51,780 bases of DNA from Streptomyces sp. SM1 (GTDB lineage: Bacteria > Actinomycetota > Actinomycetes > Streptomycetales > Streptomycetaceae). The DNA lies in assembly GCF_002910825.1 (NCBI RefSeq), contig NZ_NEUB01000748.1, positions 1-51,780 on the forward strand, read 5' to 3'. The translations under genes and the position numbers were made by a program. How positions within the stretch are numbered: position 1 is the first letter of the stretch; the number at the start of each line of letters is the position of its first letter. Below the pieces are notes generated by a model. The model was given only the letters and a program-made list of their open reading frames with translations. It did no database searches and was not told where the DNA came from. Shown in pieces: positions 8,657 through 17,212 of this stretch.

Positions 8657-8727
8657 TGGTGACTGACACCACCGGGTGCTGAAGTCATTCGCGCCTGATG
8701 CCGTCGTGAGACAAGAGAGACCTCCTG

Positions 8728-9141
8728 ATGTCCGACAAGCCCTCCGTGCTGTTCGTCTGTGTCCACAACGCCGGCCGCTCGCAGATGGCCGCCGCGTGGC
8801 TGACCCACCTGGCCGGGGACCGCGTCGAGGTCCGTTCCGCCGGCTCCAACCCGGGCGACGACGTCAACCCCGCCGCCGTGGAAGCGATGCGCGAGGTCGG
8901 CATCGACATCTCCGCCGAGGTACCCAAGATGCTGACCGTGGACGCGGTCAAGGAGTCCGACGTCTGCATCACCATGGGCTGCGGCGACACCTGCCCGGTC
9001 TTCCCCGGCAAGCGGTACCTGGACTGGCAGCTGGAGGACCCGGCCGGCCAGGGCGTCGAGGCCGTCCGCCCCATCCGCGACGAGATCAAGGTGCTGGTCG
9101 AGGGCCTGATCAAGGAGATCGCCCCGGAGCCGCAGGCATGA
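8728..9141 (+). CDS. arsC: Arsenate reductase, low-molecular-weight phosphatase type
   Basis: A 137-residue protein with the P-loop CVHNAGRS (Cys11, Arg17) and a second thiol cluster GCGDTCPVFPGKRY (Cys85, Cys89), the arrangement of thioredoxin-linked ArsC proteins. It reduces arsenate to arsenite, which Acr3 exports. It is preceded by an AGAGACCTCC-type leader and its stop overlaps the ATG of the thioredoxin reductase gene, so reductase and electron donor are co-translated. It is divergent from the arsR operon. Confidence 0.95.
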   Translation: MSDKPSVLFVCVHNAGRSQMAAAWLTHLAGDRVEVRSAGSNPGDDVNPAAVEAMREVGIDISAEVPKMLTVDAVKESDVCITMGCGDTCPVFPGKRYLDWQLEDPAGQGVEAVRPIRDEIKVLVEGLIKEIAPEPQA

Positions 9142-10178
9142 GCACCGCCACGGACGTCCGCGACGTCATCATCATCGGGTCGGGACCGGCCGGCTATACC
9201 GCCGCCCTCTACACCGCCCGCGCCGGCCTGACCCCCCTCGTCTTCGGCGGCGCGATCCTCGTCGGCGGCTCGCTCACGACCACGACCGAGGTCGAGAACT
9301 TCCCCGGCTTCCCCGACGGTGTCCAGGGCCCCGAGCTCATGGAAAGCATGCGGGCCCAGGCCGAGAGGTTCGGCGCCGAGATGATCGACGACGACATCGT
9401 CGCCGTCGACCTGACCGGTGACGTCAAGACCGTCACCGACACCGCCGGTACCGTCCACCGCGCGAAGACGGTGATCGTCGCCACGGGCTCCGGCTACCGC
9501 AAGCTCGGCCTGCCCAAGGAGGACGAACTGTCCGGGCGAGGCGTGTCCTGGTGCGCGACCTGCGACGGCTTCTTCTTCCGCGCCCGCGACATCGTGGTCG
9601 TCGGCGGCGGCGACACCGCCATGGAGGAGGCCACCTTCCTCACCCGCTTCGCCCGGTCGGTGACCGTCGTGCACCGGCGCTCCACCCTGCGCGCCTCCCA
9701 GGTCATGCAGAACCGCGCCTTCTCCGACGACAAAATCTCCTTCGCCTTCGACAGCGAAGTCGCCGCACTCCACGAGGAGAACGGCATGCTGTCCGGCATG
9801 ACGCTGCGCGACACCCTGACCGGCGAGACGCGTGAGCTGGCCGCGACCGGCCTGTTCATCGCCATCGGCCACGACCCGCGCACCGAGCTCTTCAAGGGGC
9901 AGCTGGACCTCGACTCCGAGGGTTACCTGCAGGTCGAGTCGCCTTCGACCCGCACGAACGTCCCGGGCGTCTTCGGCGCCGGCGACGTCGTCGATCACAC
10001 CTACCGCCAGGCCATCACCGCGGCCGGCTCCGGCTGCGCCGCGGCGCTCGACGCCGAGCGGTATCTCGCGGCCCTGTCCGGTGCGGCCCTGTCCGACGCG
10101 GCCCTGTCCGACGCGGCCCTGTCCGACGCGGCCCTGTCCGGTGCGTCCGTGCCGGCCGAGGTCGTCGCGGTCGCCTGA
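9138..10178 (+). CDS. trxB: Thioredoxin reductase (ArsT type)
   Basis: A 346-residue flavoprotein: FAD motif VIIIGSGPAGYTAALYTARA, redox-active WCATCDG, NADPH motif VVVGGGDTAMEEATFLTRFA, and the C-terminal FAD segment GVFGAGDVVDHTYRQA. It passes electrons from NADPH to thioredoxin, here encoded next, to recycle ArsC. It corresponds to arsT of arsRBOCT. The ATG at 9138 overlaps the arsC stop. The C-terminus is extended by a repetitive Ala/Leu/Ser/Asp tail from a 15-bp tandem repeat, unlike housekeeping TrxB, which normally ends soon after the FAD segment. Confidence 0.93.
   Translation: MSTATDVRDVIIIGSGPAGYTAALYTARAGLTPLVFGGAILVGGSLTTTTEVENFPGFPDGVQGPELMESMRAQAERFGAEMIDDDIVAVDLTGDVKTVTDTAGTVHRAKTVIVATGSGYRKLGLPKEDELSGRGVSWCATCDGFFFRARDIVVVGGGDTAMEEATFLTRFARSVTVVHRRSTLRASQVMQNRAFSDDKISFAFDSEVAALHEENGMLSGMTLRDTLTGETRELAATGLFIAIGHDPRTELFKGQLDLDSEGYLQVESPSTRTNVPGVFGAGDVVDHTYRQAITAAGSGCAAALDAERYLAALSGAALSDAALSDAALSDAALSGASVPAEVVAVA
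10068..10142 (+). repeat. Five 15-bp tandem repeats inside trxB 3' end
   Basis: Five head-to-tail units of GCGGCCCTGTCCGAC (units 1 and 5 end GGT) encode repeats of AALSD/AALSG in the C-terminal tail. The unit length is a multiple of three, so copy-number change would keep the frame. Confidence 0.95.
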
Positions 10179-10213
10179 CGGCAACCCGTTCCACCCCGTA
10201 CGAGGAGACCCAC

Positions 10214-10537
10214 ATGGCCCTCAAGAACGTCACCGACGACTCCTTCGACCAGGACGTCCTCCGGAGCGACAAGCCCGTGCTCGTCGACTTCTGGGCGGCC
10301 TGGTGCGGTCCCTGCCGCCAGCTCGCCCCCTCGCTGGAGGCGATCGCGGCCGAGCACGGCGACGCGATCGAGATCGTGAAGCTCAACATCGACGAGAACC
10401 CGGGCACCGCCGCCAGGTACGGCGTGATGTCCATCCCTACGATGAACGTCTACAAGGGCGGCGAAGTCGTCCAGACGATCGTCGGCGCCAAGCCGAAGGC
10501 CGCGCTGGAGCGTGAGCTGGCCGACCACCTCGGCTGA
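10214..10537 (+). CDS. trxA: Thioredoxin
   Basis: A 107-residue classical thioredoxin: DKPVLVDFWAAWCGPCRQLAP with the WCGPC active site and the cis-Pro loop MSIPTMNVYKGG. It would carry electrons from the upstream reductase to ArsC. It starts 35 nt after trxB with an ACGAGGAG-type ribosome-binding site. A thioredoxin as a third gene makes a self-contained reduction pathway; the described arsCT pair ends with the reductase. Confidence 0.95.
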   Translation: MALKNVTDDSFDQDVLRSDKPVLVDFWAAWCGPCRQLAPSLEAIAAEHGDAIEIVKLNIDENPGTAARYGVMSIPTMNVYKGGEVVQTIVGAKPKAALERELADHLG

Positions 10538-10547
10538 GCCGCGAAGG

Positions 10548-10580
10548 CAAGGGGCCGGCCTCGCGGAGGACCGGCCCTTG
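10548..10580. terminator. Hairpin between trxA and arsR2
   Basis: CAAGGGGCCGG (10548) pairs with CCGGCCCTTG (10571-10580) with one bulged base. It lies between convergent genes and could end both transcripts. Confidence 0.6.
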
Positions 10581-10615
10581 CGCCGCGTGCGGTTCCGACT
10601 CGCCCGGTACTGCGG

Positions 10616-11017
10616 TCACACCCGGTCGGGAGCGCGCGTCGCCGCGCTGCCGACCGCCGGGTCGAGGATCGCGCGCACCTTGTTCAGACCGTCGTAGTTC
10701 ACCGAGTACCAGGACCAGGTACCGCGGCGTTCGCGGTTCAGCAGGCCCGCCTCGGTCATGATCTTCAGGTGGTGACTCACGGTCGGCTGCCGGAAACCCA
10801 GGCAGTCGGCGAGGTCGCAGACGCAGGCTTCGCCGGCCGGCGCACGCTCGATGATGCGGAAGATCTGCAGCCGCGTGGGGTCGGCGATGGCCTTGAGCAT
10901 GAGGGCAAGGCGCTCGGCCTCGTACCGCTCGATGAGCAGGCACGCGAGGCCGGGGCTACAGGTCTCAGCCGTGGTCTCGCCCGCTTCCTCCGCGGCGCCC
11001 AGTTCAGTGATAGCCAT
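10616..11017 (-). CDS. arsR: Second ArsR-family regulator
   Basis: A 133-residue ArsR/SmtB repressor with ADPTRLQIFRIIERAPAGE, the metalloid motif ACVCDLADCLG, and recognition helix RQPTVSHHLKIMTEAGLLNR. The CVCDLADC segment matches the Cys-containing alpha-3 binding site of classical ArsR, unlike the first arsR here. It has an N-terminal extension with two more Cys (ETCSPGLAC). It is divergent from the fused arsC at 11184 and probably represses it. Distinct sensors suggest the two ars units were gained separately. Confidence 0.9.
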   Translation of the reverse strand: MAITELGAAEEAGETTAETCSPGLACLLIERYEAERLALMLKAIADPTRLQIFRIIERAPAGEACVCDLADCLGFRQPTVSHHLKIMTEAGLLNRERRGTWSWYSVNYDGLNKVRAILDPAVGSAATRAPDRV

Positions 11018-11112
11018 CTATTCACCATAGGCGTGGCCCATCCGTCAACCGTGTGTTCGAGGACACAGCGGAGTCCTTGTTCACCAACCGTTCACTTAAG
11101 CCCGCACCTATC

Positions 11113-11140
11113 CAGAAGATAGACACTTGCCTATTATCTG
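11113..11140. promoter_or_regulatory. Candidate operator of the second ArsR
   Basis: CAGAAGATAG (11113-11122) and CTATTATCTG (11131-11140) form an inverted repeat matching at 8 of 10 positions with an 8-bp spacer. It sits in the divergent region 43 nt before the fused arsC. Confidence 0.5.
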
Positions 11141-11183
11141 TGGTGAGCGAGGCGGCGTGAGCCGTCCACCGAGGAGCCGCCCC

Positions 11184-11909
11184 ATGGACGAGCACATTCC
11201 TCTCGGCCGACACCGCCGAGCAGCCCCACCCCTGCGGGACATCGCCCCTCTACTCGAACGGATCACGGCCCGCCTGGCCGCGCGCCACGGCAGGGCCTTC
11301 TCCGCCGAGACGGTCGAGCGCTACGTGGAGGAATGCTCGTGGGTGCTGTCGGCGAAGGCCCGTGTGGGCACCCACCTTGCGGTGTTGGTCGAGCGGTTCG
11401 CCGATCAGCGGCTCGGTGCCCTGGCCCGCGGGATGGGGCTGTCACCGAAGCCGGTGCCCGAGGTGCTGTTCGTGTGCACCGAGAACGCCGGCCGCTCTCA
11501 GCTGGCTGCGGCTCTGCTGCGGCACCGGGCGGGCGACGGCGTCCGGGTGCTGACGGCCGGTTCCGATCCCGGCCCGGCGATCGCGCCGGTCGTCCTCCGG
11601 CTGCTGGCTGAGGAGGACCTGGACCCGGGCGAGGAGTTCCCCAAGCCACTCACCGCCGAGGTCGTCACCGCTGCCGACGTCGTCGTCACCCTGGGCTGCG
11701 GCGACGCCTGCCCGGTCCGGCCCGGACGCCGCTACCTCGACTGGGACCTGCCCGACCTGGGCGGCCTGGACATCGAGAGCGCACGGGCGGTACGGGACGC
11801 GCTCGCCACACGCGTCGACGCGCTGGTGGGTGAACTCCTGGCGGCAGAGGTTCCCGGGCCTGAGAGTGCCCCGGTGCATCCTCCGGGGGGTCGGCCGCTC
11901 GGGCGCTGA
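11184..11909 (+). CDS. arsC: Arsenate reductase with N-terminal three-helix domain
   Basis: A 241-residue protein. Residues 1-90 form a helical domain of the three-helix-bundle type found fused to actinobacterial ArsC (AFSAETVERYVEECSWVLS and LVERFADQRLGALA). Residues ~92-220 are an LMW-phosphatase-like ArsC with P-loop CTENAGRS and the Cys cluster GCGDACPVRPGRRY. It reduces arsenate to arsenite. The ATG at 11184 follows GAGGAGCC; longer in-frame starts lack such a site. It is divergent from arsR2 and independent of the arsC-trxB-trxA operon. Confidence 0.9.
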   Translation: MDEHIPLGRHRRAAPPLRDIAPLLERITARLAARHGRAFSAETVERYVEECSWVLSAKARVGTHLAVLVERFADQRLGALARGMGLSPKPVPEVLFVCTENAGRSQLAAALLRHRAGDGVRVLTAGSDPGPAIAPVVLRLLAEEDLDPGEEFPKPLTAEVVTAADVVVTLGCGDACPVRPGRRYLDWDLPDLGGLDIESARAVRDALATRVDALVGELLAAEVPGPESAPVHPPGGRPLGR

Positions 11910-11923
11910 GGCTGTTGCGTGAA

Positions 11924-11961
11924 CCGGCCGGCGGGGCACCGCCAAGCAGCCCGCCGGCCGG
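11924..11961. terminator. Bidirectional hairpin after the fused arsC
   Basis: CCGGCCGGCGGG (11924) and CCCGCCGGCCGG (11950) form a perfect 12-bp stem with a 14-nt loop between convergent genes. Confidence 0.75.
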
Positions 11962-11979
11962 AGTCCATGGGGTGCCCTC

Positions 11980-12267
11980 TCATGTGTCCGCGTCTGTCAG
12001 ACACAGTGAGATCAGCGTCCGGGCCTCGGCCAGCGTGCCGGCCGTGATGATCTCCATGAGGGTCTTCGGGTCGGTGGTGAAGGTCTGCCACGCCGTCTGG
12101 TCCGCCGCCCGGAACCGGACCTGGACCTTCCTGGAGAGCCGGCCCTTGCGGTGGAAGAGGGTGCCGACGTCGGGGATGTGGTGTCGCCCGTGCACGATGC
12201 CCCACCTCGGGTAGCGCCTCGCCCACAGCGGCAGCTCGATGTAGGAGCCGTCCTCGGGTCCGGCCAC
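11980..12267 (-). CDS. Hypothetical protein downstream of the PhoB-like regulator
   Basis: A 95-residue frame starting at GTG, 5 nt after the regulator stop, with AGGGACC as a possible ribosome-binding site. It is rich in basic and aromatic residues (SYIELPLWARRYPRWGIVHG, then FHRKGRLSRKVQVRFRAAD) and ends with a helix that includes MEIITAGTLAEARTLISL. No family was recognised. Its position makes it the last gene of the pst-regulator series, so a role linked to phosphate control is possible but unproven. Confidence 0.55.
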   Translation of the reverse strand: MAGPEDGSYIELPLWARRYPRWGIVHGRHHIPDVGTLFHRKGRLSRKVQVRFRAADQTAWQTFTTDPKTLMEIITAGTLAEARTLISLCLTDADT

Positions 12268-12272
12268 CGTTC

Positions 12273-13073
12273 TCAGGTCCCTGTCCCCTTGGTGGCCCGC
12301 GTGGTGGACGGCTGCGGGCCCTTGGCCTGCGCGCAGGAGGATGCGCACTCCAGCCGGTATCCCATCCCGCGGATCGCGTCGATGGAGCAGCAGCTGTCCC
12401 CCTCTTCCCTCAGCTTGGTGCGCACCCGGCGCACGTGAACGGTGAGGGTGTTGCTCTCCGGCGCTTCCGTCCCCCACAGGGCCTGGGTCAGTTCGCGGCG
12501 GGTGATGAGCTTGTTGGGGCGCTCCATGAAGTAGCGCAGCAGCAAGAACTCACGGACCGGCAGCTGGAGTGAGCGGCCGCGGATATAGACGTGGAAGCCC
12601 GCGGGGTCGAGCTCTATGTCGCCGACCTTCAGGGGGACGGCGGAGCCGTCGCCCTCGTGCCGGCCGGAGCGGAGGAGGGGGGTGATCTCCTCGATCCGGT
12701 AGGGGCGGGCGACGAAGGCGATCGCGCCTGCCGCCACCGCCGCTGTCGCCTCCTCCGCTCCCTCGGCGCCGGCCCCCACCAGGACCGGCACCGGGTGGAG
12801 CCGGGCGATCAGCTCGGTGACTTGTGCGGCGCCCACGACGGGCAGGGGGGCGGCCAGCAGGACCGCGCGGGGTCGGCGTGCGCCGACCTGGAGCAGTGCT
12901 TCGGCGCCGTCGTGGCAGACGAGGGCGCGAATGCCCACGTCCTCGAAACGGGCCAGAGCCTGGGCGGCGAGTGCCTCGTCGGGCTCGGCCAGCAACAGGT
13001 CGGGCTGGCCGTCGTCAGGGCCACCGGAACCGCCGGCTGCGGTCGTCGGGGGCGGATGTGCCTCGGGTGTCAC
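12273..13073 (-). CDS. Orphan OmpR/PhoB-like regulator with a degenerate receiver
   Basis: The C-terminal half is a PhoB/OmpR winged-helix domain (LQLPVREFLLLRYFMERPNK, then ELTQALWG and LTVHVRRVRTKLREEG). The N-terminal half has the receiver fold (LLLAEPDEALAAQALARFED) but the strand that normally carries the phosphorylated Asp reads RAVLLAAPLP, with no Asp. It may therefore act without phosphorylation. GTG at 13073 was chosen because GGAG lies 8 nt upstream; an ATG at 13127 is also in frame. It follows pstB with no kinase gene nearby. A direct role in pst control is inferred from context. Confidence 0.75.
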   Translation of the reverse strand: MTPEAHPPPTTAAGGSGGPDDGQPDLLLAEPDEALAAQALARFEDVGIRALVCHDGAEALLQVGARRPRAVLLAAPLPVVGAAQVTELIARLHPVPVLVGAGAEGAEEATAAVAAGAIAFVARPYRIEEITPLLRSGRHEGDGSAVPLKVGDIELDPAGFHVYIRGRSLQLPVREFLLLRYFMERPNKLITRRELTQALWGTEAPESNTLTVHVRRVRTKLREEGDSCCSIDAIRGMGYRLECASSCAQAKGPQPSTTRATKGTGT

Positions 13074-13130
13074 CCGTATTACTCCTTCACGTGCGGTGCG
13101 CAAAGGTGCGGACGTCGGAGTTGGCATCGG

Positions 13131-13982
13131 TCAGCCGAAGCGGCCGGAGATGTAGTCCTCGGTGCGCTGGTCGCAGGGGTTGGAGAAGATCAGTTCGGTC
13201 TCGTCGTACTCGACGAGACGGCCGTGGCGTACGCCCTTGTCGTCGACGTCGGCGGTGAAGAAGGCGGTGCGGTGCGAGACGCGGGCGGCCTGCTGCATGT
13301 TGTGCGTGACGATGACGATCGTGAACTCCTGGGCCAGGTGCTCCATGAGGTCCTCGATCTTCGCGGTGGCGATGGGGTCCAGGGCCGAGCAGGGCTCGTC
13401 CATGAGGATCACCTCCGGCTTCACCGCGATGGTGCGGGCGATGCACAGCCGCTGCTGCTGACCGCCGGAGAGGGCGAGCGCCGAGGTCTTGAGCTTGTCC
13501 TTGACCTCGTCCCACAGCGCGGCGTGGGTGAGGGTCTCCTCAACCAGGTCGTCGAGGTTGCCCCTGAAGCCGCCGACCCGGGGACCGTAGGCGATGTTGT
13601 CGTAGATCGACTTGGGGAACGGGTTGGGCTTCTGGAAGACCATGCCGATGCGGCGGCGCACCTCGATGGGGTCGACGTCGCGGCCGTACAGGTCCTCGTC
13701 GTGGTAGTGGATCTTCCCGGCGACGCGGGCGGTCGGGATGAGGTCGTTCATGCGGTTGAAGCAGCGCAGCACGGTGGACTTGCCGCAGCCGGACGGACCG
13801 ATCATCGCGGTGATCTGCCGCTCTCCGATGGTCATGTTGACGTCGCGGACGGCCTCGTGGTCGCCGTAGAAGACGGAGAGGCCGCCGACTTCGAAGACGG
13901 GGCTGGTCAGGGCCGGTGCTTCGCGGAAGCTGACCTGTGGGGTCTTGGTGCCGCCGGTGGCGGCGTCGGAGGGTGAGGTCAT
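13131..13982 (-). CDS. pstB: Phosphate ABC transporter ATP-binding protein
   Basis: PstB energises phosphate uptake. It has Walker [10 protein letters not shown], the ABC signature LSGGQQQR and Walker [14 protein letters not shown], followed by the H-loop in [14 protein letters not shown]. The ATG at 13982 has a strong AGGAGA site 5 nt upstream and gives 283 residues. A GTG at 14051 overlapping the pstA stop would add 23 residues. Order pstS-C-A-B is standard. Confidence 0.95.
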   Translation of the reverse strand: MTSPSDAATGGTKTPQVSFREAPALTSPVFEVGGLSVFYGDHEAVRDVNMTIGERQITAMIGPSGCGKSTVLRCFNRMNDLIPTARVAGKIHYHDEDLYGRDVDPIEVRRRIGMVFQKPNPFPKSIYDNIAYGPRVGGFRGNLDDLVEETLTHAALWDEVKDKLKTSALALSGGQQQRLCIARTIAVKPEVILMDEPCSALDPIATAKIEDLMEHLAQEFTIVIVTHNMQQAARVSHRTAFFTADVDDKGVRHGRLVEYDETELIFSNPCDQRTEDYISGRFG

Positions 13983-14044
13983 GTCGGTCTCCTGCACAGC
14001 GGTCGCTGTCGTCTTGAGGGAGCTGGGCGTCTCGGGCACGGCGG

Positions 14045-14953
14045 TCACCACCGGCGGCTGTAGCGGTTGCGGAGCCAGATCGCGGCGGCGTTCATCACCA
14101 GCAGGATCGCCAGCAGGAGGATGATCGCGGCGGCGGCCAGGTGGTGGAACTCCTCCCGGGACTGGCTGATCCAGTTGTAGATCTGGACCGGGAGCACGGT
14201 GTACTCGCTCTGCAGGCCCTCGGGGTTGAACATGACGAAGGTGACCGCGCCCAGCATGATCACCGGCGCCGCCTCACCGATCGCGCGGGACAGCGCGAGA
14301 ATCGATCCGGTCGCGATGCCCGGTACGGCGGCGGGAAGTACCTGACGCCAGATCGTCTGCCACTGGGTGGCGCCCAGGGCCAGCGACGCCTGCCGGATGG
14401 ACCTGGGCACGGCCCTGATCGCCTCCCGAGAAGAGATGATCACCACGGGCAGCACCAGCAGGGACAGCGTCAGCGACGCGGTGAGCACCGTGGTGCCCAG
14501 GGCGAGTTGCCGGGCCAGCAGGCCGAGTCCGAGGATGCCGTAGATGATCGAGGGCACAGCGGCCAGGTTCTGGATGTTGACCTCGATCAGCCGGTTGTAC
14601 CAGCGCTCCTGGTCCGCGTACTCCTCCAGGTAGACCGCCGCCATGATGCCGGTCGGCAGGCAGAACAGCGCGGTGAAGGAGATCACCCAGATCGTGCCGT
14701 AGATCGCGGACTGGGCGCCGGCGTTCTCGGGGCGGCGGATGGAGGGGAAGTTGGTCCACAGCCGGGAGTCCAGGCGGGGCCACGCCTCGACGAGGACGTA
14801 GGCCAGCAGGGAGACCAGGAAGACGATGCCGAGGGCGAGGCAGGCGAGCAGCAGCCAGCGGAACAGGCTCTCACCCGGCCGGAACCGCGGGCCGGCCAGC
14901 ATCCCGCGGCGGGCCTCCGCCGTCGGCACCGCGTCCTTCACGGGGGCGGTCAT
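14045..14953 (-). CDS. pstA: Phosphate ABC transporter permease PstA
   Basis: A 302-residue inner-membrane permease with about six hydrophobic segments and the binding-protein-dependent transport signature ([35 protein letters not shown]). With PstC it forms the phosphate channel. The ATG overlaps the pstC stop (ATGA), indicating co-translation. Confidence 0.95.
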   Translation of the reverse strand: MTAPVKDAVPTAEARRGMLAGPRFRPGESLFRWLLLACLALGIVFLVSLLAYVLVEAWPRLDSRLWTNFPSIRRPENAGAQSAIYGTIWVISFTALFCLPTGIMAAVYLEEYADQERWYNRLIEVNIQNLAAVPSIIYGILGLGLLARQLALGTTVLTASLTLSLLVLPVVIISSREAIRAVPRSIRQASLALGATQWQTIWRQVLPAAVPGIATGSILALSRAIGEAAPVIMLGAVTFVMFNPEGLQSEYTVLPVQIYNWISQSREEFHHLAAAAIILLLAILLVMNAAAIWLRNRYSRRW

Positions 14954-15897
14954 TCGTACACCTCCCGGTACTTGCGGACCAGCCGGATGCTGATCAGGTT
15001 CATCACGAAGGTCGCCAGGAACAGGAGAGCGCCCACCGCGAAGATGGTGTTGTAGGAGATCGAGCCGACCGGGACGTCACCGGAGGCGGCGCGCGCGATG
15101 AACGCGGTCATGGTCTCCATCTCACCCAGCGGCTTGATGGTGAACTCGGCGCTCACGCCTGCCGCGATGAGCACGATCATCGTCTCGCCGACGGCCCGGG
15201 AGATGCCGAGGACGCAGGCGGCGACAATGCCGGACAGGGCGGCCGGGACGACGACGCGGACCGAGGTCGTACGCTTGCCGGAGCCGAGCGCGAAGGAACC
15301 CTCACGCAGTGCGTGCGGCACCGCGGACAGCGCGTCCTCGGTGAGCGAGGCGATGGTGGGCACGATCATCACGCCCATCACCAGACCCGCCGCCAGGCCG
15401 TTGCGGACGTCGAGTGTCCAGCCGCTCGGCAGGATGTCCTTCAGCAGCGGGGTGATGAAGGCCAGCGCGAAGAAGCCGTACACGACGGTGGGGATGCCCG
15501 CGAGGACCTCCAGACTGGGCTTGAGCCACTGCCGGAGCCGGGGGTCGGCGTACTCACTGAGGTAGATCGCCGCACCGAGACCGACCGGAATGGCGATCAG
15601 CAGGGCGATACTGGTGATGACGAGAGTGGCGGCGACCAGCGGCAGCACGCCGAAGTGCTTCTCGGCGAAGAGCGGCGTCCACTGCGTACCGGTGAGGAAC
15701 TCGGAGACGCTGACCGTCCGGAAGAATTCCACGGCCGGGGGGATCAGCGAGACGACGATCCCCACGGTGGTGGCGACCGACACCAGGGCCGCGGTCAGCA
15801 GCATCCCCTTGATCACGGCTTCGCCGTAGCGCGGACGCGTCCGCCGCAGGGACCGGGAGACGGCCCCCGCGGCGGACGAAGCGTCGGAAGCGGTCAC
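14950..15897 (-). CDS. pstC: Phosphate ABC transporter permease PstC
   Basis: A 315-residue permease with six predicted membrane segments. Family landmarks include EFLTGTQWTPLF in the first external loop, EDALSAVPHALREGSFALGS and SRAVGETMIVLIAAG. The GTG start overlaps the pstS stop (GTGA). It pairs with PstA. Confidence 0.95.
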   Translation of the reverse strand: MTASDASSAAGAVSRSLRRTRPRYGEAVIKGMLLTAALVSVATTVGIVVSLIPPAVEFFRTVSVSEFLTGTQWTPLFAEKHFGVLPLVAATLVITSIALLIAIPVGLGAAIYLSEYADPRLRQWLKPSLEVLAGIPTVVYGFFALAFITPLLKDILPSGWTLDVRNGLAAGLVMGVMIVPTIASLTEDALSAVPHALREGSFALGSGKRTTSVRVVVPAALSGIVAACVLGISRAVGETMIVLIAAGVSAEFTIKPLGEMETMTAFIARAASGDVPVGSISYNTIFAVGALLFLATFVMNLISIRLVRKYREVYE

Positions 15898-16871
15898 TTG
15901 GCGGATTCCTTCAGCTTCGCCAGTGCCGCATCGAGTTCCTTCTCCTGCTGGGCGTTGAGCGGGATGAACTTGGAGTCCTCGGCGATCTTCTTGTGGTTCT
16001 CCACGTAGTACTCGACGAAGTCGACCACCTCGGGCTTCTCCAGCGCCTTGGCCGAGGGGTAGATGAACAGCTGCCGGCCCAGCGGCTTGTACGAACCGTC
16101 CTGCACGGTTTCCACGCTCGGTGTGACACAGCCGTCGCCGCCGTCGACCTGGAGCAGCTTCAGCTTGTCCGCGTTCTCCTCGAAGTAGGAGAAGCCGAAG
16201 TAGCCCATGCCGCCCTTGGTCCCGGACACGCCGGTCACAGTGACGTTGTCGTCCTCGCTGCCGCTGTAGTCGGTGCGGGAGGCGCCCTCCTCGCCGTTGA
16301 TGGCCTCGGTGAAGTAGTCGAAGGTGCCGGAGTCGGTGCCCGCGCCGAACAGTTTCAGCGGCTCGTCGGGGAACTTGGGGTCGACCTGGTTCCAGCTGTT
16401 CACCTTGGAGCCGGGCTCCCAGATCTTCTTGAGCTGCTCGACGGTCAGGCAGTCGGCCCAGTCGTTGTCCTTGCTGACCACGACGGAGAGGCCGTCGTTG
16501 GCGACGGAGAACTGCTCGTACTTGACCCCGTTCTCCTCGCAGGTCTTGATCTCCTCGTCCTTGATCGGACGGGAGGCGTTGGAGATGTCGGTCTCGCCGA
16601 CGCAGAACTTCTTGAACCCGCCGCCCGTGCCGGACGTGGCGACCGTGACCCGGACCTTCGGCTGCTCCTCGGCGTAAAACTCGGAGGCTGCGCTGGTCAG
16701 CGGAGCCACGGTGCTGGAGCCGTCGATCTTGACCGCGCCCGACAGTTCATCACCGCTGCCACCGTCACCCGAGCCGGCGTCACCGCCGCCGCACGCGCTC
16801 GCCGCCAGCATCACAGCAGCCGTCAGGACCAGGGGTGCCTTGGCCCGGCGCAACGAAGTGGAAATGTTCAC
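15894..16871 (-). CDS. pstS: Phosphate-binding lipoprotein PstS
   Basis: A 325-residue substrate-binding protein with a lipoprotein signal ([14 protein letters not shown], Cys27), phosphate-site motifs [11 protein letters not shown] and [11 protein letters not shown], and [16 protein letters not shown]. It captures phosphate outside the membrane for PstCAB. High-affinity PstS proteins help cells discriminate phosphate from arsenate, which fits its place beside the ars genes. It leads the pst operon and has an AT-rich, repeat-containing upstream region. Confidence 0.95.
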   Translation of the reverse strand: MNISTSLRRAKAPLVLTAAVMLAASACGGGDAGSGDGGSGDELSGAVKIDGSSTVAPLTSAASEFYAEEQPKVRVTVATSGTGGGFKKFCVGETDISNASRPIKDEEIKTCEENGVKYEQFSVANDGLSVVVSKDNDWADCLTVEQLKKIWEPGSKVNSWNQVDPKFPDEPLKLFGAGTDSGTFDYFTEAINGEEGASRTDYSGSEDDNVTVTGVSGTKGGMGYFGFSYFEENADKLKLLQVDGGDGCVTPSVETVQDGSYKPLGRQLFIYPSAKALEKPEVVDFVEYYVENHKKIAEDSKFIPLNAQQEKELDAALAKLKESAK

Positions 16872-16943
16872 GACTCTCGACCCTCGCGTCTGCCGGATGT
16901 CCCGGCGGTGGACGGGTGCGCTGCGCGCTCCGCTCTGACACTT

Positions 16944-17039
16944 GGATCAAAGTCTGACTATATGAACACGCAGTGTATGGGAGACCTCTCCCGCATGAAC
17001 TATAGCTACCCATCTATATAGACTGATCTTGTTCTATAT
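16944..17039. promoter_or_regulatory. pstS upstream control region with inverted repeats
   Basis: This AT-rich stretch contains a perfect 7-bp inverted repeat (ATATAGA at 17016, TCTATAT at 17033, 10-nt spacer) and a GGGAGA/TCTCCC repeat at 16979-16992. On the minus strand two GTTCA-starting units (GTTCATGCGGG and GTTCATATAGT) begin 33 nt apart, three times the 11-nt PHO-box period. PhoP-type and metalloid-type control are both possible. Confidence 0.45.
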
Positions 17040-17090
17040 GACGGCGGGATTCCGGAAGCCACAGGGTCCCGCCGGCCGCACGGGATCAGA

Positions 17091-17112
17091 GTTCGGCCGG
17101 TGTTCACCGTTC
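17091..17112 (+). promoter_or_regulatory. PHO-box-like direct repeat before phoX
   Basis: Two abutting 11-nt units, GTTCGGCCGGT and GTTCACCGTTC, fit the Streptomyces PhoP-binding pattern of 11-nt repeats starting GTTCA. It lies about 100 nt before the phoX start. Confidence 0.5.
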
Positions 17113-17212
17113 GGCTGCGTCGGCGCACGCGGGGCACACCCAGCGTCATTCATCGACATCCACCTATACATCGGTGGCGACACTCCCGTCCCCCAAACGC
17201 GTGGAGGAACTT

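Noticed and set aside
10068..10142. Possible CRISPR array
   Set aside because: The units are 15 bp, contiguous, without spacers and inside a coding frame; it is a tandem repeat.
8685..10184. 499-codon minus-strand frame
   Set aside because: Antisense to arsC and trxB, which have clear catalytic motifs and coupled starts.
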